From Ficedula albicollis (lineage: Eukaryota > Chordata > Aves > Passeriformes > Muscicapidae), in contig NC_021673.1 in NCBI RefSeq assembly GCF_000247815.1, forward strand, positions 35,851,194-35,915,193: 64,000 nucleotides of DNA. Direction: 5' to 3'. The notes below the pieces were generated by a model. The model saw only the letters and a list, made by a program, of their open reading frames with translations, made no database searches and had not been told where the DNA came from. Made by a program: the position numbers and the translations under genes. Positions within the stretch are counted from its first letter, which is position 1. Every line of letters starts with the position of its first letter. Below, in pieces: positions 17,403 to 29,537 of this stretch.

Positions 17403-17971
17403 TGTTTAAATGTTAAAAGGTAGCAGCTGGCCCCATGCAGCCCCTCACAGCCCATCAATGGGGAGGAGAACTGGAAGGGTAAAAGTAAAATAAAACCTCA
17501 TGAATTAGGATAAAGATAGTTTAATAAATGAAAAAGCTGCACACACAAAGAGGCAAACCAGGGAATCGAGTCGCCACTTCCTATGAGCAGGTCATCTTCA
17601 GGAGAGCAGGGCCCCATCAACCATGATGGTGACTTGTGAAGACAAACATCATCACTCAGAATGGTCCCCCCTTCCTTCTTCTTCCCCCAGCTTTATACCC
17701 TGAGCATGGCATCATTTGGGATGGAATATCCCTTGGGTCAGTTTGGATCAGCTGTCCTGGGTGTGTCCACTCCTAATTTCTTGTACATACCTAGCCCTCT
17801 CCTTGGTGGAGTGGTGTGAGGAGCAGAAAAATTCTTGACTGTGTCAGCATTGCTCAGCAGTAACTAAAATATCCCTATATTATCAACACCTTTTCCAGAG
17901 CAAATCCAAAGCATAGCCTGATACCAGCTACTATGAATAAAATTAACTCTATCCCAGCCAAAACCAGCACA
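17403..17971 (-). mobile_element. Solo LTR of an endogenous retrovirus (songbird ERVL-like)
   Basis: The 569-base element has TG at its left end (17403-17404) and CA at its right end (17970-17971), with the 5-base target duplication AAGTT at 17398-17402 and 17972-17976. Read on the - strand it begins TGTGCTGGTTTTGGCTGGGA and continues GATAGAGTTAATTTT, which I recognise as the start of a common songbird ERV LTR. A TATAAAG box lies on the - strand at 17691-17697, in a sensible U3 position about 275 bases in. No gag, pol or env sequence and no second LTR is present, so it is a solo LTR left after LTR-LTR recombination. The 5-bp target duplication fits ERVL-type integration. The exact family name needs a repeat-library match. 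Confidence 0.9.
17691..17697 (-). promoter_or_regulatory. TATA box of the solo LTR
   Basis: TATAAAG on the - strand inside the LTR, where U3 promoters usually sit. If still active it would fire antisense to CREB5. Activity is not shown by the sequence. Confidence 0.5.
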
Positions 17972-18006
17972 AAGTTTATTTATGCTAAGCTCTTTAAAAC
18001 TGAAAA

Positions 18007-18045
18007 GTTGTTGTTATTATTGTTGTTGTTATTATTATTATTACT
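18007..18045 (+). repeat. TTG/TTA trinucleotide microsatellite
   Basis: TTGTTGTTATTATTGTTG and on into ATTATTATTATTAC. Short impure trinucleotide repeat. Confidence 0.93.
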
Positions 18046-18504
18046 ACAGCATTTTACTCTGAATCTCCTAAAATGTTTCAACTATTCCAAATGATTTCAA
18101 AACTTTCATTTATCCTGCCTTTGCCAAATCTTGAGACTCATTCCAGAATCAGAGCCAATAACATTATCACTGTTAGTCAGAACTTGATTGGAATGGGGAT
18201 CTCTTCCATATTGGCCTACACTTCATCATGGCATTGAACTTGAAAGGTCTTTGCCTCTTTTCTGAACGTAGTTTCAAATACATTCATGGCAAAGGAGAAC
18301 AAGTAATTGGCTAAAAACAAGTGATCATAGTATCTTTTTACGAAGTCATTATGTTAATTTTCCTTATGGGACTTCCCTTTGGATTGTTCTGTAACTTATT
18401 TTTTTAATTAAAAAAAATAATAAAAAGGCAATGCTGGCTCAAAAGCTCCCTCACTGGTTATGAAAGGGCTGGTATTGCACTTATGGTGAATTTAGGTTTT
18501 TTAT

Positions 18505-18506
<2 letters not shown>

Positions 18507-18543
<37 letters not shown>
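18507..18543 (+). repeat. 37-base T homopolymer
   Basis: Uninterrupted T run flanked by TTATTC and ATTTTAATG. It could be the poly(A) tail of an old - strand retroposed sequence, but no body is recognised next to it. Confidence 0.95.
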
Positions 18544-18545
<2 letters not shown>

Positions 18546-21500
18546 TTTAATGCATCAGAAGACAATCAGTATGTTTTGAAATTAAAGACAAATGAAGAAA
18601 ATGCGAATATTCCCTTGTGCTGGAATGATATATTTCCGGGGAGAAACCAGTCCAGGAGTGGCTTTCAAACTTCTAAATCTGTTTTATGTGGTGTGTAAGA
18701 GATTGCTGTCATCACCCAGATGCAGGAAATACCAGCGCTGGGCTTAAGGGGGACAAAGTAAACTCGACAATGGACTGAAAAGAAAAATAAACAATCGACC
18801 AACCGTTTTTATGGCTTGTTTTTTCTCTTGCTTTTCTCAGTAACATTCACCTTCATTTACCAGAGTTCTGTGAAACATCTGTATCAAGCCTTGAACTTGC
18901 TTGACCTTAGTTTAGGTTCAAGGTTCAATATATTCCATGTGCATGGATGATTGTACAAATCCACAAGAGCTCTGTCTCTATGCAAACCTTTTTCCCTGTC
19001 CCAGATTTGGCCTCTTTCTCGCTAAATAAATCCAAGGACAACTTTCTCTCTCTGTCTCTCTTTCTCCAAAGATTGCTGCGGGGGTGCCCTTGGGGCTTGC
19101 AGGGTGTTACAGGGCTTAGGAATAGAGAGAGAAAGTTGCCTTAGAGGATGAGGTCAACCTACTGTAACAACTGCCCCGGATGGAATCTTTTATAACTTGA
19201 AGAATTGAATTTGAAGGCTTCATTTTGCTAAATCTCCCCAAAACAAATGGTCCAGCATTTGTATAATTTTAAAATCTGTACTTCTTCTCTCATTTGTAAA
19301 ATCAGAAAAGTCTCTAAATGGCTCTGAGCAAGACTCTGAGCTGAGCAATTTCTCTCCTCCTGCTGCCTAGCTATATTTCTTCCCGGGGCTTCTGTGGGTT
19401 ACTTTAAAACTACTTAACAAATAGCTGCCCGTATAGGATGCAACATTTGGATCTTAAAGAAGAACTTGGTGTCAGCCAAACAGGAGGCTGGAAACAGAAA
19501 TTAAGTTTTGAATTTTTTGCAGCTCTCAGCACAAGCTATATTGATATGATTAGCATTTAAATCTATTTAAAAGTAACTTCTGTATGCAATAGCACAGGAG
19601 CTCAATTGATGTCTCAAGGTGATACCTGTTATCTGAACACAGATGTACTTTGGGGAAAGAAGGTTGAGAAAACCTGAGCTGTGTTCAGTGTCTTAGATAC
19701 TCTTTGTGCTGGATTGGCCCCATAGCCTGAGATGCCGCACCTTGCTGGGGGTCCTGCATCATGGTGGTTTTCCACCTGAGGAAGGGCTGCACCTACTCAG
19801 CTGGAGGGTTCTGGTGTCTAGGGTGAGGCACTCCTTTCACATGGGATGGTGTGGGGCCTCTTGCTGATTCCAGCCAGGCCCACGGCCAGGTGGTGTCACT
19901 TGACTGAAGTGAGGGGATTGGAGCCAGCCTTCTGCTCTGGTGTCAGCAAAACTTGATCCGGTTGTGAAAAAGGTGACCTATCTGGAACAGTTTCTGAATC
20001 TATGACTTTCTCCTTTATCAGTGCTTTATGTATATGAACAGCACTCCTCAGACAGGCAGCCAGCATTATTCTAGCTCAGATGTCTGTGACAGTACTAGGT
20101 GTGGAAGAGTTGGTTTTTCTGACTGGCATCTACGTGGTGCCTGAGTTAATCCTACAGTCTTCTTTCAAAGCTAGTAGTGAGAAATTGGCACTTCTAGCTC
20201 ATGATTCCTCTCTTCCCAGTGGAGATGTCTATATCAAGTGGATGGCATTCATGTGCCTGTTTCTCTCCTTTGACTGTGGAGGAAGTCTGGAATGCCTGAC
20301 TGAGATGGAGATGCTGAGGATGCTTAAAGCCAAGATGATCATGTGCATGTCATACAAACCAGAAACCTCCCAGATGGGTGTGGCAGGCAGATTTCTGTCT
20401 GGAAGGGGCATATCCCCATCAGCTGAATTTTGTGTTTAGCTCCACTGAAAGACATGGCTGATTAGCTCAAGAGCACTGCTGTGCTGGTATTACTGCCATG
20501 ATGTGAGCTGGTTATCTCTGCCCAGCTCTGCACTGTGCTGTGTAAACAGCCACATTCCCTCAGTCAGCTTTGGGTATTTTGTGTGGCACAGCATTAGCCA
20601 AGGCATTACTTTTTGAGGCCACAGTAGATTTTACATACCTATAGGCATGTTATTAAGTTGAAGGTTTTGCTCTCCAGAGGGCAGGAGTTTTGTTGAAGAA
20701 GCACATAAGGCACTTATGGTATTAAGGTATTTCTCTTATTCCCATGTGGAAATGCCTCCTTGCAGACTGGCAGGAGACAGCTCTTCTCTACTAATGGCTT
20801 TGATGTCATGAGGTGCAGGCCTTATTTATCAACACACCTTTGGGAAACTGCAGATCCCTCCTGCCCTTTCATTCCCCACAGTCAGTTCAATTTTTCCTTG
20901 AAGTAAATGAACATTTAAAAGAACTGGGGTTTATAGAAGAGGGTTCATGGAGCTGTGATAAAGCACTTCAGGCTGTAACTTACACTTGTTTCTGAGGCTT
21001 CACTTTTATTGCTTGAAAAAATTCTCATATGATCTCATTTTAGACTTGGGTACTTCAAAGGTTGTTCAATCCATGTTCCTTCGAGGCTGCCTATGCAGCC
21101 CTATAATTTTTTCCCATGTTCTGTTATTTTTTTTTTTTTTCCTTCTTTCATCCTTATTAACTGGAAAACACCAAAGGGATTTTCACACACCAAAATGAGT
21201 AGTATTGCAATATTGTAGCCATGCTGCTTTAAAAGTTACTGTAAAATCAGTCCATGGTGAATGTGCATTTGCACGTTTGTGCTCTATTACTGAGTGCCTG
21301 AACTAGTCTTGCTACCCAGACCCTGTTATGGTAGATCTGCAGGCAGAACTGTTCTGGTAAAGCCTTCAAAAGGGATTTGATTTAAATTAGAAATAATTGT
21401 TTTACCAAATGTGATTTGTCACACAATTACAGCCTTCCATCAGAAAGCACAGGCTGTACAGGCTTCGTGAGCAGCGATGAAGGCAAGAAGGGATCTTTCC

Positions 21501-22577
21501 CAGCATACATGTAGTCTTATTTTCTCTGCTTTCTCCTCCCTGCTTCCCAAATACGGAGTCATATTCAGTAGTGAAATGAACTTGACCTCTCTTTGAAATG
21601 AGGTTGGATGTTCGAGTCCCATGTTCTCTGTTTGGAAGTTTTGATGGCCTCACTAATGTTGTTCTCTCAACTCCTGCAAAATGGATTTAATTGCCAGTCA
21701 CATCATGTGTGTGAACTGAGGAGCTGACCTGGAGCTATAAAATTCCCTAAAAGCAGCACTGAGCATGAAACACCAAAAATTCCAGAATTCTCCTCTGAAC
21801 TCTGTGACACAAACACCTTCTCCCAAATATTTTTTCATTGTGGTTTCAGTTTCTTTTCGCTTTTCTTTTTCAGTAGGGAAATATGGAAATGGGAATGAGA
21901 TTGACAGAGAAAGATATCAAGAAAAGAAGACAGCAAGTACTTTCTTAAAAAAATGAACTGCTTTCCTTTAGTTTCTTGTTAGTGTTAGAGACCAAAATGA
22001 CAGATTTTTTTCCTTTGCTCTGACACTTGCTTGCCAAAGTGATTCATTTCAGTCCTTGTACCTAAGATAGAAATCTATAAAGAAAAATGTAGAGTCTACT
22101 TAAAGAGCTAAGCATTAGTGCTGGAAGCAAGACAACCGGTGAATACTTCTCAAAAACAATTGATTGAAATGAAATAAGCTTTCAATGTATTGATCTTTGT
22201 TCTTTTATGTTTGTTAGAGCTTAGGTAACACTCAGTGGAAATTTTTCAGGTTAACTTCAAGTAGAAGGTGCTGCTTGTATCTCCACATATGTTTTTTGTT
22301 ATTTGTGAAGTGATACCAGAAGAGACCCTTGTATTTTAGATTTGCTAGTTAGCCCAGATGTTCTTACATGAGTATTTTGTTGCTTCTTTCCTTGCCATTG
22401 CCTACATAAAGGAGATGACTCTTTAGGTCTACAGCCCAGCCAAGAAAACATGAGAGGTATTAGTGTAGTATCACCTTGGAGATGGACCTTATTTTTTTTA
22501 AACACTGTAACAACAAAAACTTTATAATGCACTGTGTACTACAGGCAAATGTATGCTAGGATGTAATAGAAAACAGC

Positions 22578-22602
22578 ATAAAATAAACTGTTATATACAT
22601 AA

Positions 22603-22633
<31 letters not shown>

Positions 22634-22694
22634 CTAAAATAAAATAAAATAAAATAAAATAAAATGAAATGAAATAAAATAAACTGTTATATAC
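22578..22694 (+). repeat. AAACT/AAAAT pentamer microsatellite with repeated flanks
   Basis: Runs of AAACT followed by AAAAT (and two AAATG units) lie between two copies of ATAAAATAAACTGTTATATA, offset by 96 bases. The array appears to have expanded inside the repeated flank. Confidence 0.93.
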
Positions 22695-23271
22695 GTAAAT
22701 GCAAAATGAATGATCCAAGATGAGGGGATTCTTCATTTCAGACCAAGGCAGTGCTGGAGAAAGGAGAACGAGTGTAGCGTATGAGGCTGCTAGAGGAGAT
22801 GGGTGGTAGTGCTTGGAAGGAGATTCATGACAATCCCTTTTGTTCTTGATACTCCCCAAATATTTTTATTCTGCAGAATTATGCAAAGAGTCATATTATT
22901 TGGATGATCCAACCAAAATGTGTGTTACACATTTTTTTGCGTGTTTTGACACATGAGAAGATAATAGCACCTATTTATAATTGCCACTTACTGTCTTGAA
23001 AGAAAATCTGATGGCATTAATATTCACAAAGCTATTTGTGGCATTGATAAATGCAAAAGCATTAGTCAGTATCTGTAGCTGTCCATAAAAATAGCTCTCT
23101 CTGTGAAGAAAACTTAGCCTTACCTATAAAAATATTGGATAGTGTGTCACACAAGATTATGACAACTAGAGTATATAGACTTAATGGCCTTCATATCATT
23201 AGCATATACTTGGAAAGGGGTGTCCTGCAGTAATATGGCTTTCTGAGAAAACTCCTGACTCCTCAGGTGAA

Positions 23272-23369
23272 TGATGGGAGGTAGATGATACACCAAGAGG
23301 ATCTGTCAAGTGCTTAGGACTGATGGGAGGCAGATAATACACCAAGAGGATCTGTCAAGTGCTTAGGAT
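23272..23369 (+). repeat. Two-copy tandem duplication, 49-bp unit
   Basis: TGATGGGAGG starts both copies (23272 and 23321). They share CACCAAGAGGATCTGTCAAG and differ at about three bases. Confidence 0.93.
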
Positions 23370-24197
23370 CAAAATGTCTTTCAAAAAGTGCACTGCCTTT
23401 CCTCCTCTATTGGAGGCAGTCACTGATATTGCTACCCTGTGAAATCTGCCTTTGCTGGGACCCTGCCCCCTCAATTATCCTTTATTTTCTAATTATATTA
23501 CCTGTATAGCACAGGTGCTGTGAATTGTACATAGATCTGGGCAGTTGGTAGAAGACATCCAAAGCATGTTTTCTTTACAGGCACATAGATCTACAGGCAT
23601 GTAGACTTAGTGATTCTCTATGCTCTTTGTTTTTCTTTGTGTAATGGATTATAGTATCTATATTATTAGGGAATGTGAATGCTTACATTTGGATTACTTT
23701 CAAAATAAGGCTATGTTTTTCACTGTCCTGGTACAAATCTCTGTGGTTTTCTATTCTTGCAAGGAAGGGAAAAGGAATTATGTATTCATATGTTTTCTAG
23801 ACCTTCAAAACAGCTTATATATTAAATTCTCTTTTTAGGAACTGAGGCAATTATATGTTGAAGCTTTTGAAGTTTTTTTTTTAAATTCTATTTTAAGTTC
23901 TCATACAAAGTATTCGTTAGTCATAACGCTGCACCCTAGTTCAAAATGAGATAAATTATATTAATTAAAAATGCAAAAAGCCAGATCAGTCTATGCAGTC
24001 CATTCCCAAAATAATGATCTTGTAGTTAATCAGTACATTGTAACTATAAATATATATGTATTTATTTCCTGACTTTGCCACCAACTTTGCATGTTGGGAT
24101 AGATCGTGTAAGCTAGAATCTTCTAGATGAAACTTCAGATAAAATAAATTTAAAGCTCCTTGCAGTTAATTGTGATTGTAAGCATCTTTCAGCTCAG

Positions 24198-24381
24198 TTA
24201 AAAAGAATTAAAATCAATCTTTAAAAGTGTGTTCTTTGACCTCTTATCATTTTGGCATAAATAATGTGTCTGTGTCTGACTTTTCCTTATTAAAAAGAAT
24301 TAAAATCAGTCTTTAAAAGTGTCTTCTTTGACCTCTTATCATTTTGGCATAAATAATGTGTATGTGTCTGACTTTTCCTTA
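24198..24381 (+). repeat. Two-copy tandem duplication, 92-bp unit
   Basis: TTAAAAAGAATTAAAATCA starts at 24198 and again at 24290. Three substitutions separate the 92-bp copies. Confidence 0.93.
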
Positions 24382-26514
24382 TTTGCTTACTTTCAAAGAT
24401 AAATATTCCCTCAAGGGATATAATTGGAAGAGGGTGTGTGCAGCAGGAGTTGAAAATGAAGCCTTTAAAAGTATTTCTGATTGGACACATGAAAACTGGA
24501 GGCGCTCACTATCACCGCTTGCTCTTGAAAATCTTAGCCAAGATTTTTTCATTTTTCCCAGAACAGCTACGGCCAGGACAGCTGAGGCTTGAGAGCTGTG
24601 TATTTACATAAGCACAAGTTACAAATCTGTGGTTTTTAGAGATGTTTGAATTTCACCGCCTCACACTTGCAGTGTGTTATAAGTTGCTGTGAGTAGTTCA
24701 CAGGTTGTGAATGTACAGCCTACAGAGAATTACCCCTCACATTGCCTTCTTCTTCTTAGGAAAAGTAGTGATTTTTTTCACATGTACCAGTTTTTAAGGT
24801 TCTTGTTTGTAGCTATGGATTGGTCACTGCCAGAAATTTGTGGCTAGTCACTGATTAGGAGTTGCTTCATTTTGATGTACTGCCTCCTTCACCGAGGCAA
24901 GAAGCCATGGACCAGAAAGGCTGATTTTTAAAAATGTGATACAGCAGTCTTCTGAGAAGAGTTCTGGAGACTTGTATTGCTGAAGGGTACTTGCATGCCC
25001 ACAGGAGGAAAGGAAAGATCCCTTTGCACACTCTCACCTACCCCACAGGCTTGCACATCTGTGCACCCAGAAAAGCACAGTCACTCCTGGAGTGCAGAAC
25101 CCTCTCTCTGCTCCTGGGAGGGTCTCCCATAGTTTGCATGGACATTTGCCTAATGATGGGTGCTGTTCCAGCTGGTTCTGGAAGGCAGACTCATCCCCTT
25201 GCCCAACCATTGGTAGCAGTTCACTTTGCATTAGTTGAGGACACAGTGGCAGCCCATGTCAGATGTGCCCTTCTTGTCAAGTGGCAGTGGAGCAATAGCT
25301 GCATTTATGTGCCTTCTGCATCCCAAATCTCTCATTCCTTGATGTAGTGCTTGAGGTCTGACAAAGCAGAAGTACACAGGCTGTGTGTAACCTGTCTGGG
25401 TTTGTTACAGAGCTGTGGAGTGCTCCCAAGGACCAGTGGCTGAGCAGCATCTCCACGAGTGCCTTGGGCTGTGCTTCTGCTCTCAGTGGAGACCACCAGA
25501 AAAGCTCTGTATCACCACGGGGGTCTCCCTGGGAGTGAGAACCTCAGGGGGAACCTCGTGAGGGTGTCAGGATAGGATCCACCCCACCTCCCCAGCCAGG
25601 GAACAGGGCAGCCAGAGCAGCCCCAGCCATGGGAATTGGTATGTCTCTGCCTGTCCTGGAGCTCCTCTGAGATGCTGATGTTTGAGCTGCTCTTATGGGT
25701 ATGGAGAGGAAGGCAGACTTGTCTGTCTCACATGCAGCAAATGTATTTTCAGGGCATTGTTAGTGCTGGGGACTGGAAGAGCACGTCCAACCCTCAGGAG
25801 TACTTCTGGAGAATTCTTGCCCAAGGAGAGGACAGGGATCACCACTTTTGTGCTCAGAGAAAGTATATACTTGCAGAAAAGCCTTTGAAGACCTGTCTTG
25901 GCTTGCCATCAAAGTTAGCCCCTCTCCTGTGTCCAGGCCTTTAATGGCTGAGAAGTTTGACCCAAGGGTTGCAGACACATCCGGGGCAGAGCAGGCAGCC
26001 AGAGCCTGGCTGGGGGGTCTGCAGGAGGGCGGGGGGAGAGCACAAAATGGCTTGGGCTTTTTGTTTTGTTTTGGATGTCTTCCAAGCAGTTTGTGGGCCA
26101 GTCTGTTCCCTTTCCAAGTCAGGTACCTGAATTGCTGGGGCAGATGATCCTCAGTCTTCTCTCTGGTGCTGGCTGGAAGGAGGTGTTGTGGGGGATTCTG
26201 CCACCAGCCTGTGTCACGACAGAGGAACATTCTGCCAGTGCAGGGCATTGCTGGCTGCTGGGTGCTTTTGGTGCTGGGCCTTGGTAGTGGCTGATTTCAG
26301 AGCCCTGGAGCAGCTGTGCCTGCAGCATGGTGATGTTTGTTGGTGATACCTGCGTGGGACAAAGTCCGGTGACTGCTGATGGTGCTTCAGGTGCTCCAAA
26401 AGACTGAGTCTGAAATACGTGCCCTGCCTCCCCCAAAAGGCTTTCATTAACTATTGTGAATTCTTCTAGTTCATAGTTTTAACTATTTCAATAATCTGAA
26501 AGACTCCAGTCTCA

Positions 26515-26850
26515 CAAACAACCTCCATAAAGAGGTGGTTATAAGGTGTAAGTGGGCCACAACTTATGAGGACAGCCTTTTTAGCAGGGGCTGTTGCAAT
26601 AGGACAGGGGTTAATGGTTTTAAACTGAAAAAGGATCAATCTAGACTAGGTATAAGGAAGAATTTTTTTACAATGAGGAAGATTAAATACTGGAATAGGT
26701 TGCCCAGAGAGGTGGTGAATGCCTGGAAATATTCAAGGTCAGGTTGGAGGGGCTTTGATCTAGTGAAAGACGTTCCTACTTTATTGGAGAGGGTTGGACA
26801 AGATGACCTTTAGATGTATTTTTTGACACAAAATATTCTATGATTCTATG
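26515..26850 (+). mobile_element. CR1 LINE, 5'-truncated 3' end
   Basis: About 336 bases matching the 3' portion of avian CR1. The landmarks appear in order: AGGACAGGGGTTAATGG, TATAAGGAAGAA, TGGAATAGGTTGCCCAGAGA, AGGTTGGAGGGGCTTTGA, GGTTGGACAAGATGACCTTT, and the terminal TTCTATGATTCTATG. CR1 retrotransposons insert by target-primed reverse transcription and are usually 5'-truncated, as here. Only the degraded end of the reverse-transcriptase ORF region and the 3' UTR are present, so it cannot mobilise itself. The 5' boundary is approximate. Confidence 0.9.
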
Positions 26851-29362
26851 AAAATACAAACTCCTGTTTTAATGTCTGCAGCTTCTTTGAGTGTATGTTT
26901 TTTTCTGGGTTATTAGTTCAAGCAAATCCTTGCTTACTGCTTTATCTCTGTACTGCACTTTCAAAGTCTAAATGCATTGTACTGTATTCAGTGCAATGGA
27001 TGATTTGGAAGCAGCTTTTTAACCCAGTCTCAGAACTCAAACCCCCTTATTTTTATGAAGGTATTTTAACAGAAAGATGATTCCATTTTTTATTTCCTAA
27101 AAACATATGGATAAGCCTAAATCCAAATGAAACTTATCCGAAATAGGTTGTTATACTTCTGTTAGTAAAACTGGTTATATGAGAAAGATATCTGGTAAGA
27201 AACGTATCTGAAGAGAAAGTTTGTGCATTTGAGGATGCGAGCAGCTTCTCATGTACGAAGTTTAAAGTGTTGCAAATCAGCCTGCCCTTGATTTGTCAGG
27301 GCTGAAAAGAAGTTTTCAGTTTTTAGTGTGTAAAACTCCCTAGTGTTGAGTACTGCTTGAGGGGACCTGTGGGCTGCTAGGGTTTTCAGCAGAGATTTGT
27401 TACCCCAGAGGATTTTATCTTACATACCTAGAAACAGTGAACATTGAAGGTTTGATTCAGGATTTTTTTTTTTGTCATTTTGCAGAGAGAGAAAGAAGTT
27501 TCCCAACCTTTAAAAATTGCAATTAAAAATGGTGAAAGTTAATAATTAATTACTTGTAGTTGATTTATTAATAGCCTCATTTTTCTATGTAATGAAAATC
27601 TTAAACTATCTTGTATATTAACTGCAAAGCAAAAAAAGAAAGTAAAAACTGAGATTGGTCTTAGTTTAAGATTATTTTAAACACACAGAATTGCAGAGTT
27701 TTATCCATAACATGTTAAAGTTTGTTTGCAGAGTTCTGGTTTAGGGATTATTTTATATAATAAAATATGGAAGGAAAATTTGGGCTGGCAGAATTTTCAA
27801 AGCTTGTGTTAAAGCCCCTAACTGCTTCTGGTATGAAAGTCAGCTAAGCAGCCTTGTGTTGTTTTTTCCCCCAGGATATCTTTTATGCTTTCTTTTTTTT
27901 CTCTTCCTTCCCTTTGGAAATCCAAGTGTTTATTTGCATGCAAGTTAGGTGAATTCTTTTATCTATTTGTGTATCATAAACCAAAGCAATTAGCATGCTG
28001 CAGTTACAGTACCCTACAAAACCTTCAGTCAATATTATTCCTGGAGGGAAAACTCTTAATTAAATTGTATGCAAACTACAACAATAGACAAAGTTGTTTG
28101 GTGTTTAATAATAACTCTTTGGGGCAGGGGGAAGAGTGAAAAACTAAGTGTAGAGGAGAGCTTTGCATGCCATTAACCCAAGGATAGAAATGAGGTCAGC
28201 CTTTGAAGGGACGGACAACACACTTATCTGCCAGCATTGGAAAGTCCCAAAAGATTAGGTTATTTGCCAGATGTTGCTGGGAGTTCATCATTGACACCCT
28301 CTGCTCCATGGGCTTCATCTCTCACCACAGTTGCAGTTGCCTTTTCTGCCCTTTGCAGGCTTCCTGGAGATCTCCTCCAGTGCATAATGCTTGTTTTTTC
28401 CTTGAAGTAGTTGTTTTTTTTGTTTGTTTGTTTCATAGCAATAGGCATGGTGAACCATCTTAACTTGTGAAGCTGATCTGAAGGCTCGTTGTTTTTCTTT
28501 CATACACCCACGATAATCCTCTTGGCATAGGAACCAGGGACATGAAGCACAGTGACTGTCACAGCTCTGGGAATGGGGCTGTGTTTGTAAAGGGATTTGT
28601 AGAATATGAACTACTCACCTCAATATTGGTAACCTTTTGAAGATGAATGAAAATTGGGGCAGACTATCTCATAGCATAAGAATTTTCTTTTATTTTTTTA
28701 TCCCTTTGCCTGAAAAATAACTGTAAATGCAATTCTAAGCAGACCATTCTTATATTATTGGCATCTTTGTAATTAATCAGATATCACACTGAAGTGTATT
28801 TATGTGTGTAACCCACCAAATATTGGTAGTGGGGGAGAGTGGGTGCTAGCAGATCCATGTTAGTAATGATTGTATGAACCTGGAATGGTGTTCTCTGCAT
28901 GTATCTTCTCCTTTAAATCTTTCAAGAGTTTGGTAGTAAATATTGATTTCAGCTAATGGTGGTTTTAACTTCTTTGTGCACATGCTTTGCCCCAGGGGAC
29001 TCTGTCACATGCAGGGAGAAACCAAGACTTGCTCATAAAGAACAGAGCAAATATGTTTTTCCTTTAAAATGCTAGATGGTAGTGGTGGTCTCTTGAAGCA
29101 AGATTCCTGCCATTTGTGTTACTGCAGTTGTTTTGCAGTTCTGCCACCTTCCTTTGAGCAAAACAATCTGTGAGATGGACAGTGACCTAATTAGGGACCA
29201 TATTATCACCATGTACATCCAGTACATTGTATTTTGTACTATATTATCACAATGCATCCAGTAAAAGAAGCCTTAGTGTTAAAGCTTTTAAAATAGTGGA
29301 GAGTCCTTTTGTAGCACACCATTTAAAGCATTTGATGCTTTCAATCTTGCTTTAATATAGCA

Positions 29363-29537
29363 CATCCTTCCCTCCTTTTCCTCCCTTTATTCCCTTTCCT
29401 GCTTTTCCTCCCTTTTCTCTTACTTCCCTTTCCTCCCATTTCCTCCCTTCTGTCACTTCTTCCCTTTCCTTCCTTTCCTTCTCCTGCATTTCCCCATTTC
29501 TCCTCTGCTCCCTTCCTCCCTCCCTCCCTCCCTCTCA
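29363..29537 (+). repeat. C/T-rich tract ending in CCCT repeats
   Basis: About 175 bases of almost pure pyrimidine on the + strand (CCTTCC, CCCTTT, then CCCTCCCTCCCTCCCT). An imperfect polypyrimidine microsatellite, capable of forming triplex-type structures in principle. Confidence 0.9.

Larger units (their letters stand above)
17972..26514. other. Non-coding with microsatellites and two tandem duplications
   Basis: About 8.5 kb. Apart from the listed simple repeats and duplications I see no exon. A GC-richer sub-block at roughly 25370-26420 lies just before the CR1 fragment; it is dense in overlapping open frames on both strands but matches no protein I know. Confidence 0.55.

Noticed and set aside
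26535..26813. 92-codon + strand open frame
   Set aside because: It is chance translation of the CR1 LINE 3' end.
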